DNA of 64,000 nucleotides from Acidobacteriaceae bacterium (GCA_030041435.1 JASHNW010000066.1:1-64000); one strand, 5' to 3'. Counted from the first letter of the stretch, positions 38,296 to 47,858 are shown. Numbers and translations are program-made. The notes: generated by a model not told the origin, from the letters alone.

Positions 38296-38865
38296 ATGGC
38301 GGAATCCCCCTGTTCCGGCGAATCAGTCCTCACAGCGGAGAACGCGGCCGTCGAGATGTACCGCTTCGCCGCCCTCATGCTCGGCAGCGAATCGGAAGCG
38401 CTGCGCCTGGTGGAAAGCACCGTAGCTTCGGTTGAAGTCGACCCCTGCGCCGATCCCTCGGCCGCCAAAGGTTTCGTCCGCGAGCGCGTGCTGCAGGGCG
38501 CTCTTGAAATCATGCATCGCCAGGACCCCGCCTCTTTCGCCGCGGTTCCCGTGGCCGACGCTCCCTCCTCCTGTCTGGAAGACGAAGACGGGGGAACCCT
38601 TTCCGCCGCAGAGATTTCCGAGCTGGTTTCCGGCGCGGGACGCAACCGCCTGCGCGACTGGCTCGGCCGGCTTTCGCATGCCCAGCGGGCCGTATTTGTG
38701 CAGCGTGCTGTCCTCGGCCAGGACAATGCCGCCACGGCCACCGCGATCAACCGCTTCGCCCGGCCCGCCACCTGGACTGCCGACGCCGTCGGACGGCTCT
38801 TCCGCCAGGCGCTCTGCTCGCTGGCGTCCTCGCTGGCGCAGGCGGCCGCAGCCGCACACGCCTGA
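38296..38865 (+). CDS. Small protein with degenerate sigma-factor-like layout
   Basis: The 189-residue protein is not firmly recognised. Its C-terminal part, RDWLGRLSHAQRAVFVQRAVLGQDNAATATAI then WTADAVGRLFRQALCSLAS, has the spacing of a sigma-70 region 4 (L-x-x-x-Q-R-x-V-F-x-x-R ... helix-turn-helix). The N-terminal part, AVEMYRFAALMLGSESEALRLVESTV, resembles region 2 (mono-helix with aromatic residue). Key aromatic and basic promoter-melting residues are poor, so it may be an inactive or specialised sigma-like protein. A GGAGG site precedes the ATG. It is divergent from ppk1. Confidence 0.6.
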   Translation: MAESPCSGESVLTAENAAVEMYRFAALMLGSESEALRLVESTVASVEVDPCADPSAAKGFVRERVLQGALEIMHRQDPASFAAVPVADAPSSCLEDEDGGTLSAAEISELVSGAGRNRLRDWLGRLSHAQRAVFVQRAVLGQDNAATATAINRFARPATWTADAVGRLFRQALCSLASSLAQAAAAAHA

Positions 38866-39087
38866 AACCTGTTTCCAGGGCCGGGATGCGCCTCCGTGGG
38901 CACCTGATAACCCGAGCCCGCCCGGTTACCTTTGGCGTCGATTCGGCGAGACGCGAAAGCACCCCTTCGACTACTCTGTATGTCAGAGATTCTTCTGAAT
39001 TTTTTGCTCGGTAGCGTGCATCCAAAGCACATACCTCGACCGGAAGATTGAAATCTTCCCACAAGTCATGACGAAAGGCTTCTTTCT

Positions 39088-40563
39088 GTGCCGGAGGCTG
39101 TTGCAACCGATTACCGGCTCCTGCGTCTGAGACGGATGGCCGCTGCGCTGGCAATCGCCGCGTTGCCGGTCCTCCCCGTGCTCGCCCAGGCACCATCCAC
39201 CGGCAGTACGGTCGCCGTACCGGCTGCGCCTGTCCAGATTCCCCAGCCTCAGATCGACAGCTCGACCTACCAGGGCAGCATAGTGCAGCAGCCAGCCACC
39301 TCCGGCGTCCTTTCCCTGTCGCTCGACGACGCTGTCCAGCGCGGCCTGCGCTTCAACCTGGGGCTGATCCTCACCAGCCAGAACGTCGAATCGGCGCGCG
39401 GCGCCCGGCTGGAAGAACTGCAGTCGCTGCTGCCCACAGCCAAGGCCCACATCACCGAAGCCGACCAGGAAACCGACCTCCAGGCCGAAGGGCTGCGTAT
39501 TCCTGGCTTCCCCGCTGTCATCGGCCCCTACGGATACACCGACATTCGCGGCACGCTCAGCTGGACCCTGCTCGATCTGACCGCGCTGCAGAATTATCTG
39601 GCGCAGAAGCACAATTTCGCCGCCGCCACGCTCTCCGCGCAGGATGCGCGCGATCTGGTCGTCCTTACCGTGGGCAACGCCTACCTCACCGTCATCGCCG
39701 ACGCCGCCCGCGTGCAGGCTGCCGAGGCTCAGGTGGCAACCTCAAAAGTTTCCCTCGATCAGGCCATCGGCAACCACCAGGCCGGGACGGCTCCGCTGCT
39801 CGACGAACTGCGCGCCCGCGTCGACTACCAGACCCAGCAGCAAACGCTCATCGCCGCCCGCAACGCCTGGGCCAAAGACAAGATCGCTCTGGCCCGCGCC
39901 ATCGGCCTGTCCCTTGACCAGCAATTCGATCTCACCGATCAGGTTCCCTACAAAGCCCTCGACAATCTCGATCCCGACGCCGCCGTGCAGCACGCCCTTG
40001 CCAGCCGCACTGACCTCAAGGCCCTCGAGCAGCAGGTGGAAGCCGCCGAGCACGCCCGCAAGGCAGCCACCGACGAGCGGTTGCCCACCGTCAGCTTCAA
40101 TGGCGACTACGGCGACATCGGCATCAACGTGTCGCACTCGCACGGCACCGGCGACGCCACCGGTTCGCTGGACGCGCCGATTTTTGAGGAAGGCAAGCTG
40201 CGCGGCGATGCCAAACAGGCCCAGTCGCAGCTCGATCAGGCGCGCGCCCGCCTTAGCGACATGCGCGGGCAGATCAGCGCCGACGTGCGCGACAGCATCC
40301 TCGATATCCAGGCCGCGGCAAAGCTCGTCGACGTGGCCAAAAGCAACGTCGACCTCGCCAACGAAGCCCTGAGCGAAGCCCAGCAGCGCTACAAGGCCGG
40401 CGTCTCCGACAATCTTGCCGTTTCCCAGGCCCAGCAGGCCGTCGCCCAGGCCGACGAGCAGTACGTCGACAGCCTCTACCGGCACAACATCGCGAAGTTA
40501 TCGCTGGCGCGCGCCCTCGGCGTCGCCCAGACCAGTTACAAGGACTACGTGGGAGGAAAGTAA
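39088..40563 (+). CDS. TolC-family outer-membrane efflux protein
   Basis: The 491-residue protein starts at a GTG (AAAGG site) and has a signal peptide (RRMAAALAIAALPVLPVLAQ). Two TolC/OEP repeats are visible with the typical long coiled-coil helices (LSLDDAVQRGLRFNLGLILT, NYLAQKHNFAAATLSAQDAR; second half HALASRTDLKALEQQVEAAE, DIQAAAKLVDVAKSNVDLAN, RYKAGVSDNLAVSQAQQAVA). It forms the trimeric outer-membrane channel. The EmrA-like adaptor follows after two bases, so the two are translationally coupled and probably serve one pump. Confidence 0.9.
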   Translation: MPEAVATDYRLLRLRRMAAALAIAALPVLPVLAQAPSTGSTVAVPAAPVQIPQPQIDSSTYQGSIVQQPATSGVLSLSLDDAVQRGLRFNLGLILTSQNVESARGARLEELQSLLPTAKAHITEADQETDLQAEGLRIPGFPAVIGPYGYTDIRGTLSWTLLDLTALQNYLAQKHNFAAATLSAQDARDLVVLTVGNAYLTVIADAARVQAAEAQVATSKVSLDQAIGNHQAGTAPLLDELRARVDYQTQQQTLIAARNAWAKDKIALARAIGLSLDQQFDLTDQVPYKALDNLDPDAAVQHALASRTDLKALEQQVEAAEHARKAATDERLPTVSFNGDYGDIGINVSHSHGTGDATGSLDAPIFEEGKLRGDAKQAQSQLDQARARLSDMRGQISADVRDSILDIQAAAKLVDVAKSNVDLANEALSEAQQRYKAGVSDNLAVSQAQQAVAQADEQYVDSLYRHNIAKLSLARALGVAQTSYKDYVGGK

Positions 40564-40565
40564 GC

Positions 40566-41798
40566 GTGGCGGACCAGACTTCCGAGCAATCGAAACCCGA
40601 GATTCACGAGGAGCAGCCGGAACTTCCGCGCCAGGGCTCGCGCCGCCGGTTTGTCATCATCGGCGCGGTCGCCGTGCTCGTGGTCGGCGCGCTCCTCTTC
40701 TGGTGGCACTCCACCTATTACGAAGACACCGACGACGCCGCGGTCGACGGCAACCTCGTCCAGATCAGCGCGCGCATTCAGGGCCACGTCAAGGCGGTCG
40801 CCGTCAATCAGAACCAGTTCGTCGAAGCCGGCGCCACCCTGGTGCTCATCGATCCCTCTGACTTCGAGACCGCTCTCCACCAGGCAGAAGCCAATCTGGA
40901 AGCGGCGGAAGCCAGTTACGAGGCCGCCCGGGTCAACGTTCCCGTCATCCACATCAACACCGGGGCGAACCTGGACAATGCCAGTGTCGACGTGATCAGC
41001 GCCAACGAGTCCGTCACCGAGACGGAAAACCAGCTGAAAGCGGCTGAGGCCCGCGTGGTGGCCGCCCAGGCCAATTCCGAAAAGGCCAACCTCGACCTCC
41101 AGCGCTACACGCCGCTGGTCCAGAAGGACATCATCTCCAAACAACAGTACGACGCCGCCGTGGACGCCGCTGACGCCGACAAAGCTGCGGTCGACGAGGC
41201 CCAGGCAGACGTTGTCGCCGCTCAGGACGCCGTGCGCGTCGCACATGATCGCGTCGTTCAGGCGCGATCAACACTGACCTACGCCAAAACCGCGCCGCAG
41301 CAAGTCGCCATCCAGAAGGCCAAAGCCGATCAGGCCGCCGCCCAGGTCGACCAGGCCCGCGCCGCTCTTGCCCAGGCCAGGCTGAACCTCGAGTACTGCA
41401 CCATCGTCGCCCCGGCATCGGGCATCGTCACCACCAAGAGCGTCCAGCCCGGACAGAACGTGGCCATCGGTCAGGCGCTCATGACGCTGGTTTCGCTCAA
41501 CGATGTGTGGATCACGGCTAACTTCAAGGAAACGCAGCTCCGCCACATGCAGGTCGGCCAGCCCGTCGTCATCCACGTCGACGCCTACGATCGCGACTAC
41601 GACGGCAAAGTCACCCAGGTCGGCGGCGCCACCGGCTCTGAGCTCAGCCTGTTCCCGCCCGAAAACGCCACCGGCAACTATGTGAAAGTGGTGCAGCGCA
41701 TTCCCGTTCGCATCGACCTGACCAACCCCAGCCAGAACAACGATCACCTGCTGCGCCCGGGCATGTCGGTCGAACCAAAGGTTCGGGTGAAGAATTAG
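40566..41798 (+). CDS. HlyD/EmrA-type membrane fusion protein
   Basis: The 410-residue protein starts at a GTG with a GGAGG site inside the end of the TolC gene. One membrane helix (FVIIGAVAVLVVGALLFWW) is followed by the lipoyl half-motif (TDDAAVDGNLVQISARIQGH), a long Ala-rich coiled-coil hairpin, the second lipoyl half (CTIVAPASGIVTTKSVQPGQ) and a beta-barrel part (DVWITANFKETQLRHMQVGQ). This matches EmrA-like adaptors that bridge an inner-membrane MFS pump to TolC. No EmrB-like pump lies next to it; the partner must be elsewhere. Confidence 0.9.
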   Translation: MADQTSEQSKPEIHEEQPELPRQGSRRRFVIIGAVAVLVVGALLFWWHSTYYEDTDDAAVDGNLVQISARIQGHVKAVAVNQNQFVEAGATLVLIDPSDFETALHQAEANLEAAEASYEAARVNVPVIHINTGANLDNASVDVISANESVTETENQLKAAEARVVAAQANSEKANLDLQRYTPLVQKDIISKQQYDAAVDAADADKAAVDEAQADVVAAQDAVRVAHDRVVQARSTLTYAKTAPQQVAIQKAKADQAAAQVDQARAALAQARLNLEYCTIVAPASGIVTTKSVQPGQNVAIGQALMTLVSLNDVWITANFKETQLRHMQVGQPVVIHVDAYDRDYDGKVTQVGGATGSELSLFPPENATGNYVKVVQRIPVRIDLTNPSQNNDHLLRPGMSVEPKVRVKN

Positions 41799-41931
41799 CC
41801 GCACTTGCCCCGGCCGCCCGCTTCGGCGGGGTCGCGCCGGCGGCACGGGAAATTCAGGGCGTGAACTAATTCTTCTCGCTCAAACTCCCCGTTCATTGCT
41901 ATAATCCGCGCACTCTCCCACCGAGGCGCCT

Positions 41932-43140
41932 ATGAATGCGGATCAGATTATCGCCGCCTTCCGGGGGAGTTTACCGGAGTTGGCGGTTCTGCTGCTCATC
42001 CTTGTCTTTGTTGCTCTTGTCATGCGCGAAGGCCGCAGGATGCGCCGCAACCTCTCCAGCGAGATCGAAACCGGGGTCCAGGCCGAGATCGGCAGCTTCA
42101 CCATCGACATCCTCCGCCGCGTCGACGATGCCCGGCAGCAGCTCTCCTCGCTGGCGCGCCTGCTCACCGCCATCAACGACGACCGGAACAAGTTCGAAGC
42201 CCAGCTCGACTCCGCGAAGCAGGAAGCGGACAGGCTCCTCGCCGAGATTCGCGCCGTCAGCGAGGAAGTGGCCAAGCTCGCCCCCACACGCAAAGACCTC
42301 GACTGGATTGCGCCTGAGACGCTGCTTGGCCTCGCTGCCAGGGCGGCGGACTGGCCAGAAGCAGCCGGCTACCTGGCGCGCATCGACCACGAGAACGCGA
42401 CCTCCAAAGACCTCGAGCACGCCGGAGATATTTGCCGCAATCGAGCCGCCTTCGTCAAAGCCATAGAGTTTTACGGCGAGTCGGTCAGCAAAGACCCTGA
42501 GAATCTGCTTGCACAGGCCGAACTCCTCGCGCTCTCCGCTCAGATGCGCCCCGCCGAGCGCAACCAGCTTCTCGGCCAACTGCAAAGCCTGGCCGCGCAA
42601 TATCTCGACGATGCTGCCGACGGCCTCAACCTCCAGGCGAAGTTAAGCTGCGTCCTGAAGGGCCTGGGACGGTACCGGGAGCTTGCGGAGTTCTGCGAAA
42701 CGCAGCTGAAGCGGCCGCTCCCATGGGCTGTCGAAGCCGCGCTGCACCGCAACTTCGCTATCTGCCTGGAGGAAATGGGCAAGCACGAAGAGGCGTTGGC
42801 CCAGTGCGCCGCCGCCCTCAAGGCCCTCGGCGACGACAGCGTTACGCTCGGCCTCTACGGCCGCCTGCTGCTCAGCGCCAAAGAGTTCGATGACGCCTAT
42901 CGCGTCGCCCTCCGGGGCATCCAGATCGATCCCGCCTCCGCAGCCCGTTACATCTTTCTGGCTGAAGTCCAGGAGAAGCGCGTCGGCCGAGTGGCCGCGC
43001 GGGAGGTTCTCAAGACCGCACTCAAATGGGCCGATTCCCGCGACAAATTGAACATCGAGGAACGCCTGGCACGGCTGGCTGCGCTCGATGAATTGTCCGA
43101 TGTCCTGCCCACAACCCGTCCGCAAATCATCCAGGCCTGA
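41932..43140 (+). CDS. Membrane-anchored coiled-coil/TPR protein
   Basis: The 402-residue protein has one N-terminal membrane helix (LAVLLLILVFVALVM), a charged coiled coil (about residues 35-115, RRVDDARQQLSSLARLLTAI onwards) and a TPR-type helical repeat domain to the end (AAGYLARIDHENATSKDLEH, HRNFAICLEEMGKHEEALAQ, AKEFDDAYRVALRGIQIDPA). It probably is an inner-membrane scaffold facing the cytoplasm. No known family assigned. It lies between the efflux pair and the Pro/Ala-rich exported protein. Confidence 0.7.
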   Translation: MNADQIIAAFRGSLPELAVLLLILVFVALVMREGRRMRRNLSSEIETGVQAEIGSFTIDILRRVDDARQQLSSLARLLTAINDDRNKFEAQLDSAKQEADRLLAEIRAVSEEVAKLAPTRKDLDWIAPETLLGLAARAADWPEAAGYLARIDHENATSKDLEHAGDICRNRAAFVKAIEFYGESVSKDPENLLAQAELLALSAQMRPAERNQLLGQLQSLAAQYLDDAADGLNLQAKLSCVLKGLGRYRELAEFCETQLKRPLPWAVEAALHRNFAICLEEMGKHEEALAQCAAALKALGDDSVTLGLYGRLLLSAKEFDDAYRVALRGIQIDPASAARYIFLAEVQEKRVGRVAAREVLKTALKWADSRDKLNIEERLARLAALDELSDVLPTTRPQIIQA

Positions 43141-43312
43141 CGCGGGCAGTCCCGGTCCGGCGCCGAGGGCGCGTGTCGCCGGCCTTCCGGCCCGAGTCTC
43201 GCTCACTCCTGCCCCGTCCCGCCAGTCCAAACCTGAGCGCCTGCACCGCATTTGGCAGCGCCACCAGCCTCCTGTTTCAGGCACAATAAAGGAGGCCCCC
43301 GGGAGGCCGCTT

Positions 43313-44266
43313 GTGAAGACCGCCAGCCTGTCCCTCATCGGATTCCTGCTCGCCGGCGCCGCGGCCGCCGTCGCGCAGACCGCCCCGTCTGCCGCTCCAC
43401 AGCCGGCAGTCCCGGCACCGGCCCAGACGGCAAGCCCGACCGTACCGGCCCCGACCGCACCTGCCCAGACCCAGACCGCCTCGGCCACCGCGGCCCCGAC
43501 GGCCTCGGCAGCAGCCCAGCCGGCATCCATACCCGCGCCCGCATCCACCGCCACGCCCGCCCCGAAGGTCTTCATCGTCCCCGCAGGCACCAGAGTCCTG
43601 CTCGAGCTGCGCAGCGCCATCAATACCAAAAGCGCCAAACCCGGTGACGGCGTTTATCTTTCCTCCACTTTCCCAGTGGTCGTCGGCAATCGCGTGCTCA
43701 TCCCCGCAGGCGTGTACGTCCAGGGAGTCATCGACAGCGTCGAGCGACCCACCCGCCGCAAAGAAGCCCAGCTCAACATGCACTTCACTTCCATGATCTT
43801 TCCCAATGGGTCGGTGGTGGAGATCCCCGGCATGGTCAACAGCCTGCCCGGCGCGGAACACCAAACCGTCAACGGTGACGAAGGCACCATCGAGCAGCAG
43901 GGCGGCAACAATAAAGGCCACAATGCGGGCGAAACCGCCAAAGTCGCCGTCCCCACCGGCGCCACCATCGGCTCGATTGCCGGCATCGACTCCGGTCATC
44001 CCCTCGCGGGCGGCCTGGAAGGCGCAGGCGCAGGCCTCGCCGCCGCCGGCATCGTCGCCCTCCTCACCCGCAAGGCCGACATCAGCATTCCCTCCGGCTC
44101 CCAGGTGGAAATGGTAATCCAGCGTCCGCTCGATCTCGAGGAGAACAACCTCACCGGACCAACCACGCTCGTCCCAGCCTCCACCCAGCCGCAACCCATG
44201 GCCAAGCCCGTCCTCCACGGACGGCCCAACATGATCTGCCCTCCGGGCAGCCTGGGCTGCAGCTAG
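43313..44266 (+). CDS. Exported Pro/Ala-rich protein with TrbI/VirB10-like barrel region
   Basis: The frame extends further upstream, but the GTG at 43313 has a GGAGG site seven bases away and is followed by a signal peptide (VKTASLSLIGFLLAGAAAAV). The product has 317 residues: a long Pro/Ala/Thr-rich linker (about residues 22-80) and then a domain with VFIVPAGTRVLLELRSAINT, KPGDGVYLSSTFPVVVGNRV and IPAGVYVQGVIDSVERPTRR. This pattern is reminiscent of the barrel of TrbI/VirB10-like proteins, but no secretion genes are nearby. It is followed by lepB after 17 bases. Confidence 0.68.
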   Translation: MKTASLSLIGFLLAGAAAAVAQTAPSAAPQPAVPAPAQTASPTVPAPTAPAQTQTASATAAPTASAAAQPASIPAPASTATPAPKVFIVPAGTRVLLELRSAINTKSAKPGDGVYLSSTFPVVVGNRVLIPAGVYVQGVIDSVERPTRRKEAQLNMHFTSMIFPNGSVVEIPGMVNSLPGAEHQTVNGDEGTIEQQGGNNKGHNAGETAKVAVPTGATIGSIAGIDSGHPLAGGLEGAGAGLAAAGIVALLTRKADISIPSGSQVEMVIQRPLDLEENNLTGPTTLVPASTQPQPMAKPVLHGRPNMICPPGSLGCS

Positions 44267-44283
44267 GCGAGGAACCCTGATCC

Positions 44284-44799
44284 GTGCGAAAAGGCAATTT
44301 TCATGTTTGGCTGCGCGACATCGTCATCTCGTTCCTCGCCTCCATCTTTATCATCACTTTCCTCTACCAGCCGGTGCGCGTGGAAGGCACCAGCATGCAG
44401 CCCGGCCTGCGCGACCAGGACCGCCTCTTCATCGATAAGTTCTTCTTCCGCTTTGAAAAAATCGACCGCGGCGACGTAGTCGTCTTCCACTATCCGCGCG
44501 ATCCCGAAAAAAGCTACATCAAGCGCGTCATCGGGCTGCCCGGCGATACCATCTATATCCGTCAGGGCAAGGTATTCATCAACGGCAAGGCCACCAGCGA
44601 GCCCTATGTTCCCCGCCGCTATCAGGACACCCGCTCCATGGGCACACTCGTCGTTCCCCCCGACGAATACTTCGTCATGGGCGACCATCGCTCCATCTCC
44701 AGCGACAGCCGCGACTTCGGCCCCGTCGACCGCGACCTCATCTACGGCAAGGCCGAATTCATCTACTGGCCCGCGGATAACATGGGAGTCGTGCGCTAA
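44284..44799 (+). CDS. lepB: Signal peptidase I
   Basis: The 171-residue protein starts at a GTG. One membrane helix (DIVISFLASIFIITFLYQPV) is followed by box B with the catalytic serine (VEGTSMQPGL, S37), box D with the catalytic lysine (YIKRVIGLPGD, K80) and box E (MGDHRSISSDSRDFGPV). It cleaves signal peptides of exported proteins, many of which are encoded in this window. Box E has GDH instead of the more usual GDN. It is compact, lacking the second membrane helix of E. coli LepB, as in many bacteria. Confidence 0.95.
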   Translation: MRKGNFHVWLRDIVISFLASIFIITFLYQPVRVEGTSMQPGLRDQDRLFIDKFFFRFEKIDRGDVVVFHYPRDPEKSYIKRVIGLPGDTIYIRQGKVFINGKATSEPYVPRRYQDTRSMGTLVVPPDEYFVMGDHRSISSDSRDFGPVDRDLIYGKAEFIYWPADNMGVVR

Positions 44800-45116
44800 C
44801 GCAGCGCATGTTGCACATTCGCCGAACACAACTGCCCCCGAACTTCAGATAGCATGAGCGGACTTTCGCTGCGGCGATAAAGGCCGCTCGACCACATTCG
44901 GCCCGCTCCAGTACACCGAGGAGCAACTCAAAAGAAAAAAGCAGATCCAACGGATTCATAGAACCCAGGGCCCCAACTACCAGGCGCTCTGGGTTCTTTA
45001 GTAACCAATGCGAAAATTTCTGGACACACTGCCTCTCCCTGGCTGAGAATTCGTCCACCCCGGAGCCTGCCGCATTCCACGCGGCAATCCCACACCCCGG
45101 GTCACAAGGAGAGAAC
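44800..45116. other. Gap before the S53 protease with a hairpin
   Basis: It contains a 9-bp perfect stem (44960-44968 with 44989-44997, AGAACCCAG/CTGGGTTCT) followed by TTTA; it may be a weak terminator after lepB or a structure in the protease leader. No coding frame is convincing. Confidence 0.4.
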
Positions 45117-47393
45117 GTGATTCGCCTTCTCAGGAAGTCTCTGCTCTCACTGTTCGCGCTGCTGTTCGTCGCAGCCGCGTTTGGCCAGATGCAACCTCCC
45201 CTCACCCGCCATCTGCGCTCCGTCGTTGCCACCGGCCAGGCAAAGCCCGTCGGCACGCTGCCCGCCGCCCAGAGCATGCGTCTTGTCCTGGTGCTGCCGC
45301 TGCGCAACCAAACGCAGGTCGACAATCTCCTCCAGGATCTCTACAACCCCAACAGTCCCTCGTATCACCACTTCCTCACCGTCGATGAGTTCACCGCGCA
45401 GTTCGGACCTACGCAGGACGACTATAACGCCGTTCTTGAATTCGCCCGGGAGCACGGCCTCGCCGTCGTTGGCACCTCGCGCAACCGCCTCAATATCGAT
45501 GTCGAAGGCACGGTGGGCGCTATCAATCGCGCCTTCCACATCACCATGCGCACCTACCAGCATCCCACCGAGAACCGCACCTTCTTCTCGCCGGATCGCG
45601 AGCCCACTGTCGATCTGCCCTTCCAGCTCTGGCATATCGCCGGCCTTGACGACTACTCCCTGCCCCATCCCGCCGGACTCAGCAGGCGGCCTGCGAACTT
45701 CGGCGTGAAATCCAGCGCCACCACTGGCTCCGGTCCATCCGCTTCGTTCCTCGGCAGCGACATGCGCGCCGCCTACTACGGCAATGGATCGCTCACCGGC
45801 ACCGGCCAGTACCTCGGCCTGCTGGAGTACTACGGCACCGACCTGGCGGACCTTCAGACCTACTACGCGAATGCCGGACAAACCTATCCCGGCAGCATCA
45901 TCACGCTCCTCTCCACTGACGGCACCAGCACCAGCTGCACCGAAAGCAGCGGCTGCGACGACACGGAGCAGACCCTCGACATGACCCAGGCCCTGGGCAT
46001 GGCGCCCGGGCTATCCGGCCTGGTCATGTACGTCGGCTCCACAGACTCGGCCATCTTCAACTCCATGGCCACCCATACACCGCTCAACGCCCAGCTCAGT
46101 TCTTCGTGGACGTGGAGCCCCGCCGATCCCAACACCGACAATCCGTACTTCGAGGAATTCGCCGCCCAGGGCCAGAACCTCTTCCAGGCGGCCGGCGACA
46201 GCGGTAAGTGGACCACCTCCGGCACAGCCTCGGAAATCTACCCCGCAGACGACGTCTACGTCACCAGCGTGGGCGGCACCGATCTGGAGACTTCTTCCGC
46301 AGCCGGGCCATGGGCTTCGGAGACCGCCTGGTCCGATGGCGGTGGCGGCATCTCGCCCGATAAGTACGCCATACCCTCCTGGCAAACCACTGCAGCGGCC
46401 GGTTGCTCCAGTTGCTCGAAGACCTACCGCAATGGGCCTGACGTGTCGGCCAACGCCAACTTCACCTTCTACGTCTGCGCTGACCAGACCACCTGCACCG
46501 CCAACGAGTACGGCGGCACCAGCTTCGCTACGCCTATGTGGGCCGGCTTCCTGGCTCTCACCAACCAGCAGTCGGTCGCCAATGGCAACAAGACTCTGGG
46601 CTTCATCAACCCCAGCCTCTACACCATCGGCGAAGGCTCCAGCTACGACTCCGACTTCCACGACATCACCAGCGGCAGCAATGGTTATTCGGCGACCACC
46701 GGATACGACCTCGCCAGTGGCTGGGGCAGCCCGCAGGCGGCCCTCATCAGCGCGCTTGCCGGATCGGTGTCCACGCAGCCCGGCTTTACGCTCTCCGCGT
46801 CGCCCGGCTCCGTCTCCGTACAAGCCGGCAACTCCGGCGGCTCTACCATCACCAGCACCGTCACCGGCGGATTTGACTCCGCCGTCACGCTCTCCGCTTC
46901 CGGCCAGCCTTCCGGCGTCACCGTGACCTTCAGTCCAACGTCGATCACCGGCAACGGTACATCGAGCATGACCATGGCCGTCGCTTCCTCCGTCGCCGCC
47001 GGCACCTACACCATTACCGTGACGGGAACCTCCGGCAGCACCGTGGAAACCACACCGGTATCGCTGACCGTCACCACCACCTCATCGGGCAACTTCACCA
47101 TCTCCGTTTCACCCTCCTCCGGATATCTTTTCCAGGGGCAGAGCGGGTATGCCGTCGTCACGACAGCGGTCTCCGGTGGATTTGACTCGGCCATCTCGTT
47201 CTCCGCGACCGGCGTTCCCTCCGGAGTTACCTCCAGCTTCACACCATCGTCCATCGGCGCGCCGGGTTCCGGCACAACCGATTTCAACCTCAGCGTCTCC
47301 AGACGTGCCAGGACCGGCACCTACGTGATCACCATCACCGGTACCGGCGGCGGCACGTCGCATTCCACCACATTGACCTTCACCATCTACTAG
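45117..47393 (+). CDS. Secreted S53 family peptidase (sedolisin/kumamolisin type) with Ig-like tails
   Basis: The 758-residue protein starts at a GTG with an AAGGAG site and has a signal peptide (LLSLFALLFVAAAFG). A pro-kumamolisin activation domain follows (about 30-175: NPNSPSYHHFLTVDEFTAQF). The catalytic domain has E284 and D288 (DDTEQTLDMTQ), D361 (AAGDSG) and the nucleophile S469 (GGTSFATP). After about residue 565 come two Ig-like repeats of about 90 residues that resemble each other (both with GGFDSA-x-x-x-S-A-x-G-x-P-S-G-V). It is an acid-active endopeptidase outside the cell by family knowledge. The usual S-G-T-S is G-G-T-S here. Confidence 0.92.
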   Translation: MIRLLRKSLLSLFALLFVAAAFGQMQPPLTRHLRSVVATGQAKPVGTLPAAQSMRLVLVLPLRNQTQVDNLLQDLYNPNSPSYHHFLTVDEFTAQFGPTQDDYNAVLEFAREHGLAVVGTSRNRLNIDVEGTVGAINRAFHITMRTYQHPTENRTFFSPDREPTVDLPFQLWHIAGLDDYSLPHPAGLSRRPANFGVKSSATTGSGPSASFLGSDMRAAYYGNGSLTGTGQYLGLLEYYGTDLADLQTYYANAGQTYPGSIITLLSTDGTSTSCTESSGCDDTEQTLDMTQALGMAPGLSGLVMYVGSTDSAIFNSMATHTPLNAQLSSSWTWSPADPNTDNPYFEEFAAQGQNLFQAAGDSGKWTTSGTASEIYPADDVYVTSVGGTDLETSSAAGPWASETAWSDGGGGISPDKYAIPSWQTTAAAGCSSCSKTYRNGPDVSANANFTFYVCADQTTCTANEYGGTSFATPMWAGFLALTNQQSVANGNKTLGFINPSLYTIGEGSSYDSDFHDITSGSNGYSATTGYDLASGWGSPQAALISALAGSVSTQPGFTLSASPGSVSVQAGNSGGSTITSTVTGGFDSAVTLSASGQPSGVTVTFSPTSITGNGTSSMTMAVASSVAAGTYTITVTGTSGSTVETTPVSLTVTTTSSGNFTISVSPSSGYLFQGQSGYAVVTTAVSGGFDSAISFSATGVPSGVTSSFTPSSIGAPGSGTTDFNLSVSRRARTGTYVITITGTGGGTSHSTTLTFTIY

Positions 47394-47435
47394 CCTGACG
47401 CGCCGGCTGCCCGCGTGGCCGGCGCATCCCCAGCG

Positions 47436-47470
47436 AAAGCCCGGATCCCCCAGGGTCCGGGCTTTTTGTT
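47436..47470 (+). terminator. Rho-independent terminator of the S53 protease gene
   Basis: A perfect 9-bp stem AAGCCCGGA/TCCGGGCTT (47437-47445 with 47456-47464) is followed by TTTTTGTTG, 43 bases after the stop codon. Confidence 0.92.
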
Positions 47471-47614
47471 GCCGTTACGGGCCCGCTGTGCCCTTCCCGA
47501 ATCGGTTCAGCTCTCGACCTCCATCCCGTTTCGCCACACAGCCCGATTTCGCTTGCCTCTTTCTGATGCCATGCGCTGCCGCCGCCGATAACCTCTTCAC
47601 TGAGGCAACCCTGT

Positions 47615-47824
47615 ATGACCGTGCACACCGTCGATCCTGGCTTCTTCTCCAATGCATCCGCCCCTCTTTCCGAACGCCACGGACTCCCGGTCACAGAATG
47701 TCAGCCTCGGCCTCTCGACAACCCCATTGGCGCATTCCGTGGCCTCGCGTTCGCGCTCCTCTTTGATACCATCGCCGCAGTCGCCGGCCTCATCGTCTGG
47801 CATCTCCTTCACCACCTCCACTAA
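47615..47824 (+). CDS. Small single-helix membrane protein, hypothetical
   Basis: The 69-residue protein has a hydrophilic N-terminal part and one C-terminal membrane helix (GLAFALLFDTIAAVAGLIVW) ending in HLLHHLH. A GAGG element precedes the ATG and it ends 34 bases before the ThiS-like gene. Not recognised; it could be spurious, but the clean membrane helix argues for a real small protein. Confidence 0.45.
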   Translation: MTVHTVDPGFFSNASAPLSERHGLPVTECQPRPLDNPIGAFRGLAFALLFDTIAAVAGLIVWHLLHHLH

Positions 47825-47858
47825 TCTCGCCCACGCCGCACCCTGTACCCTGTAAAAG

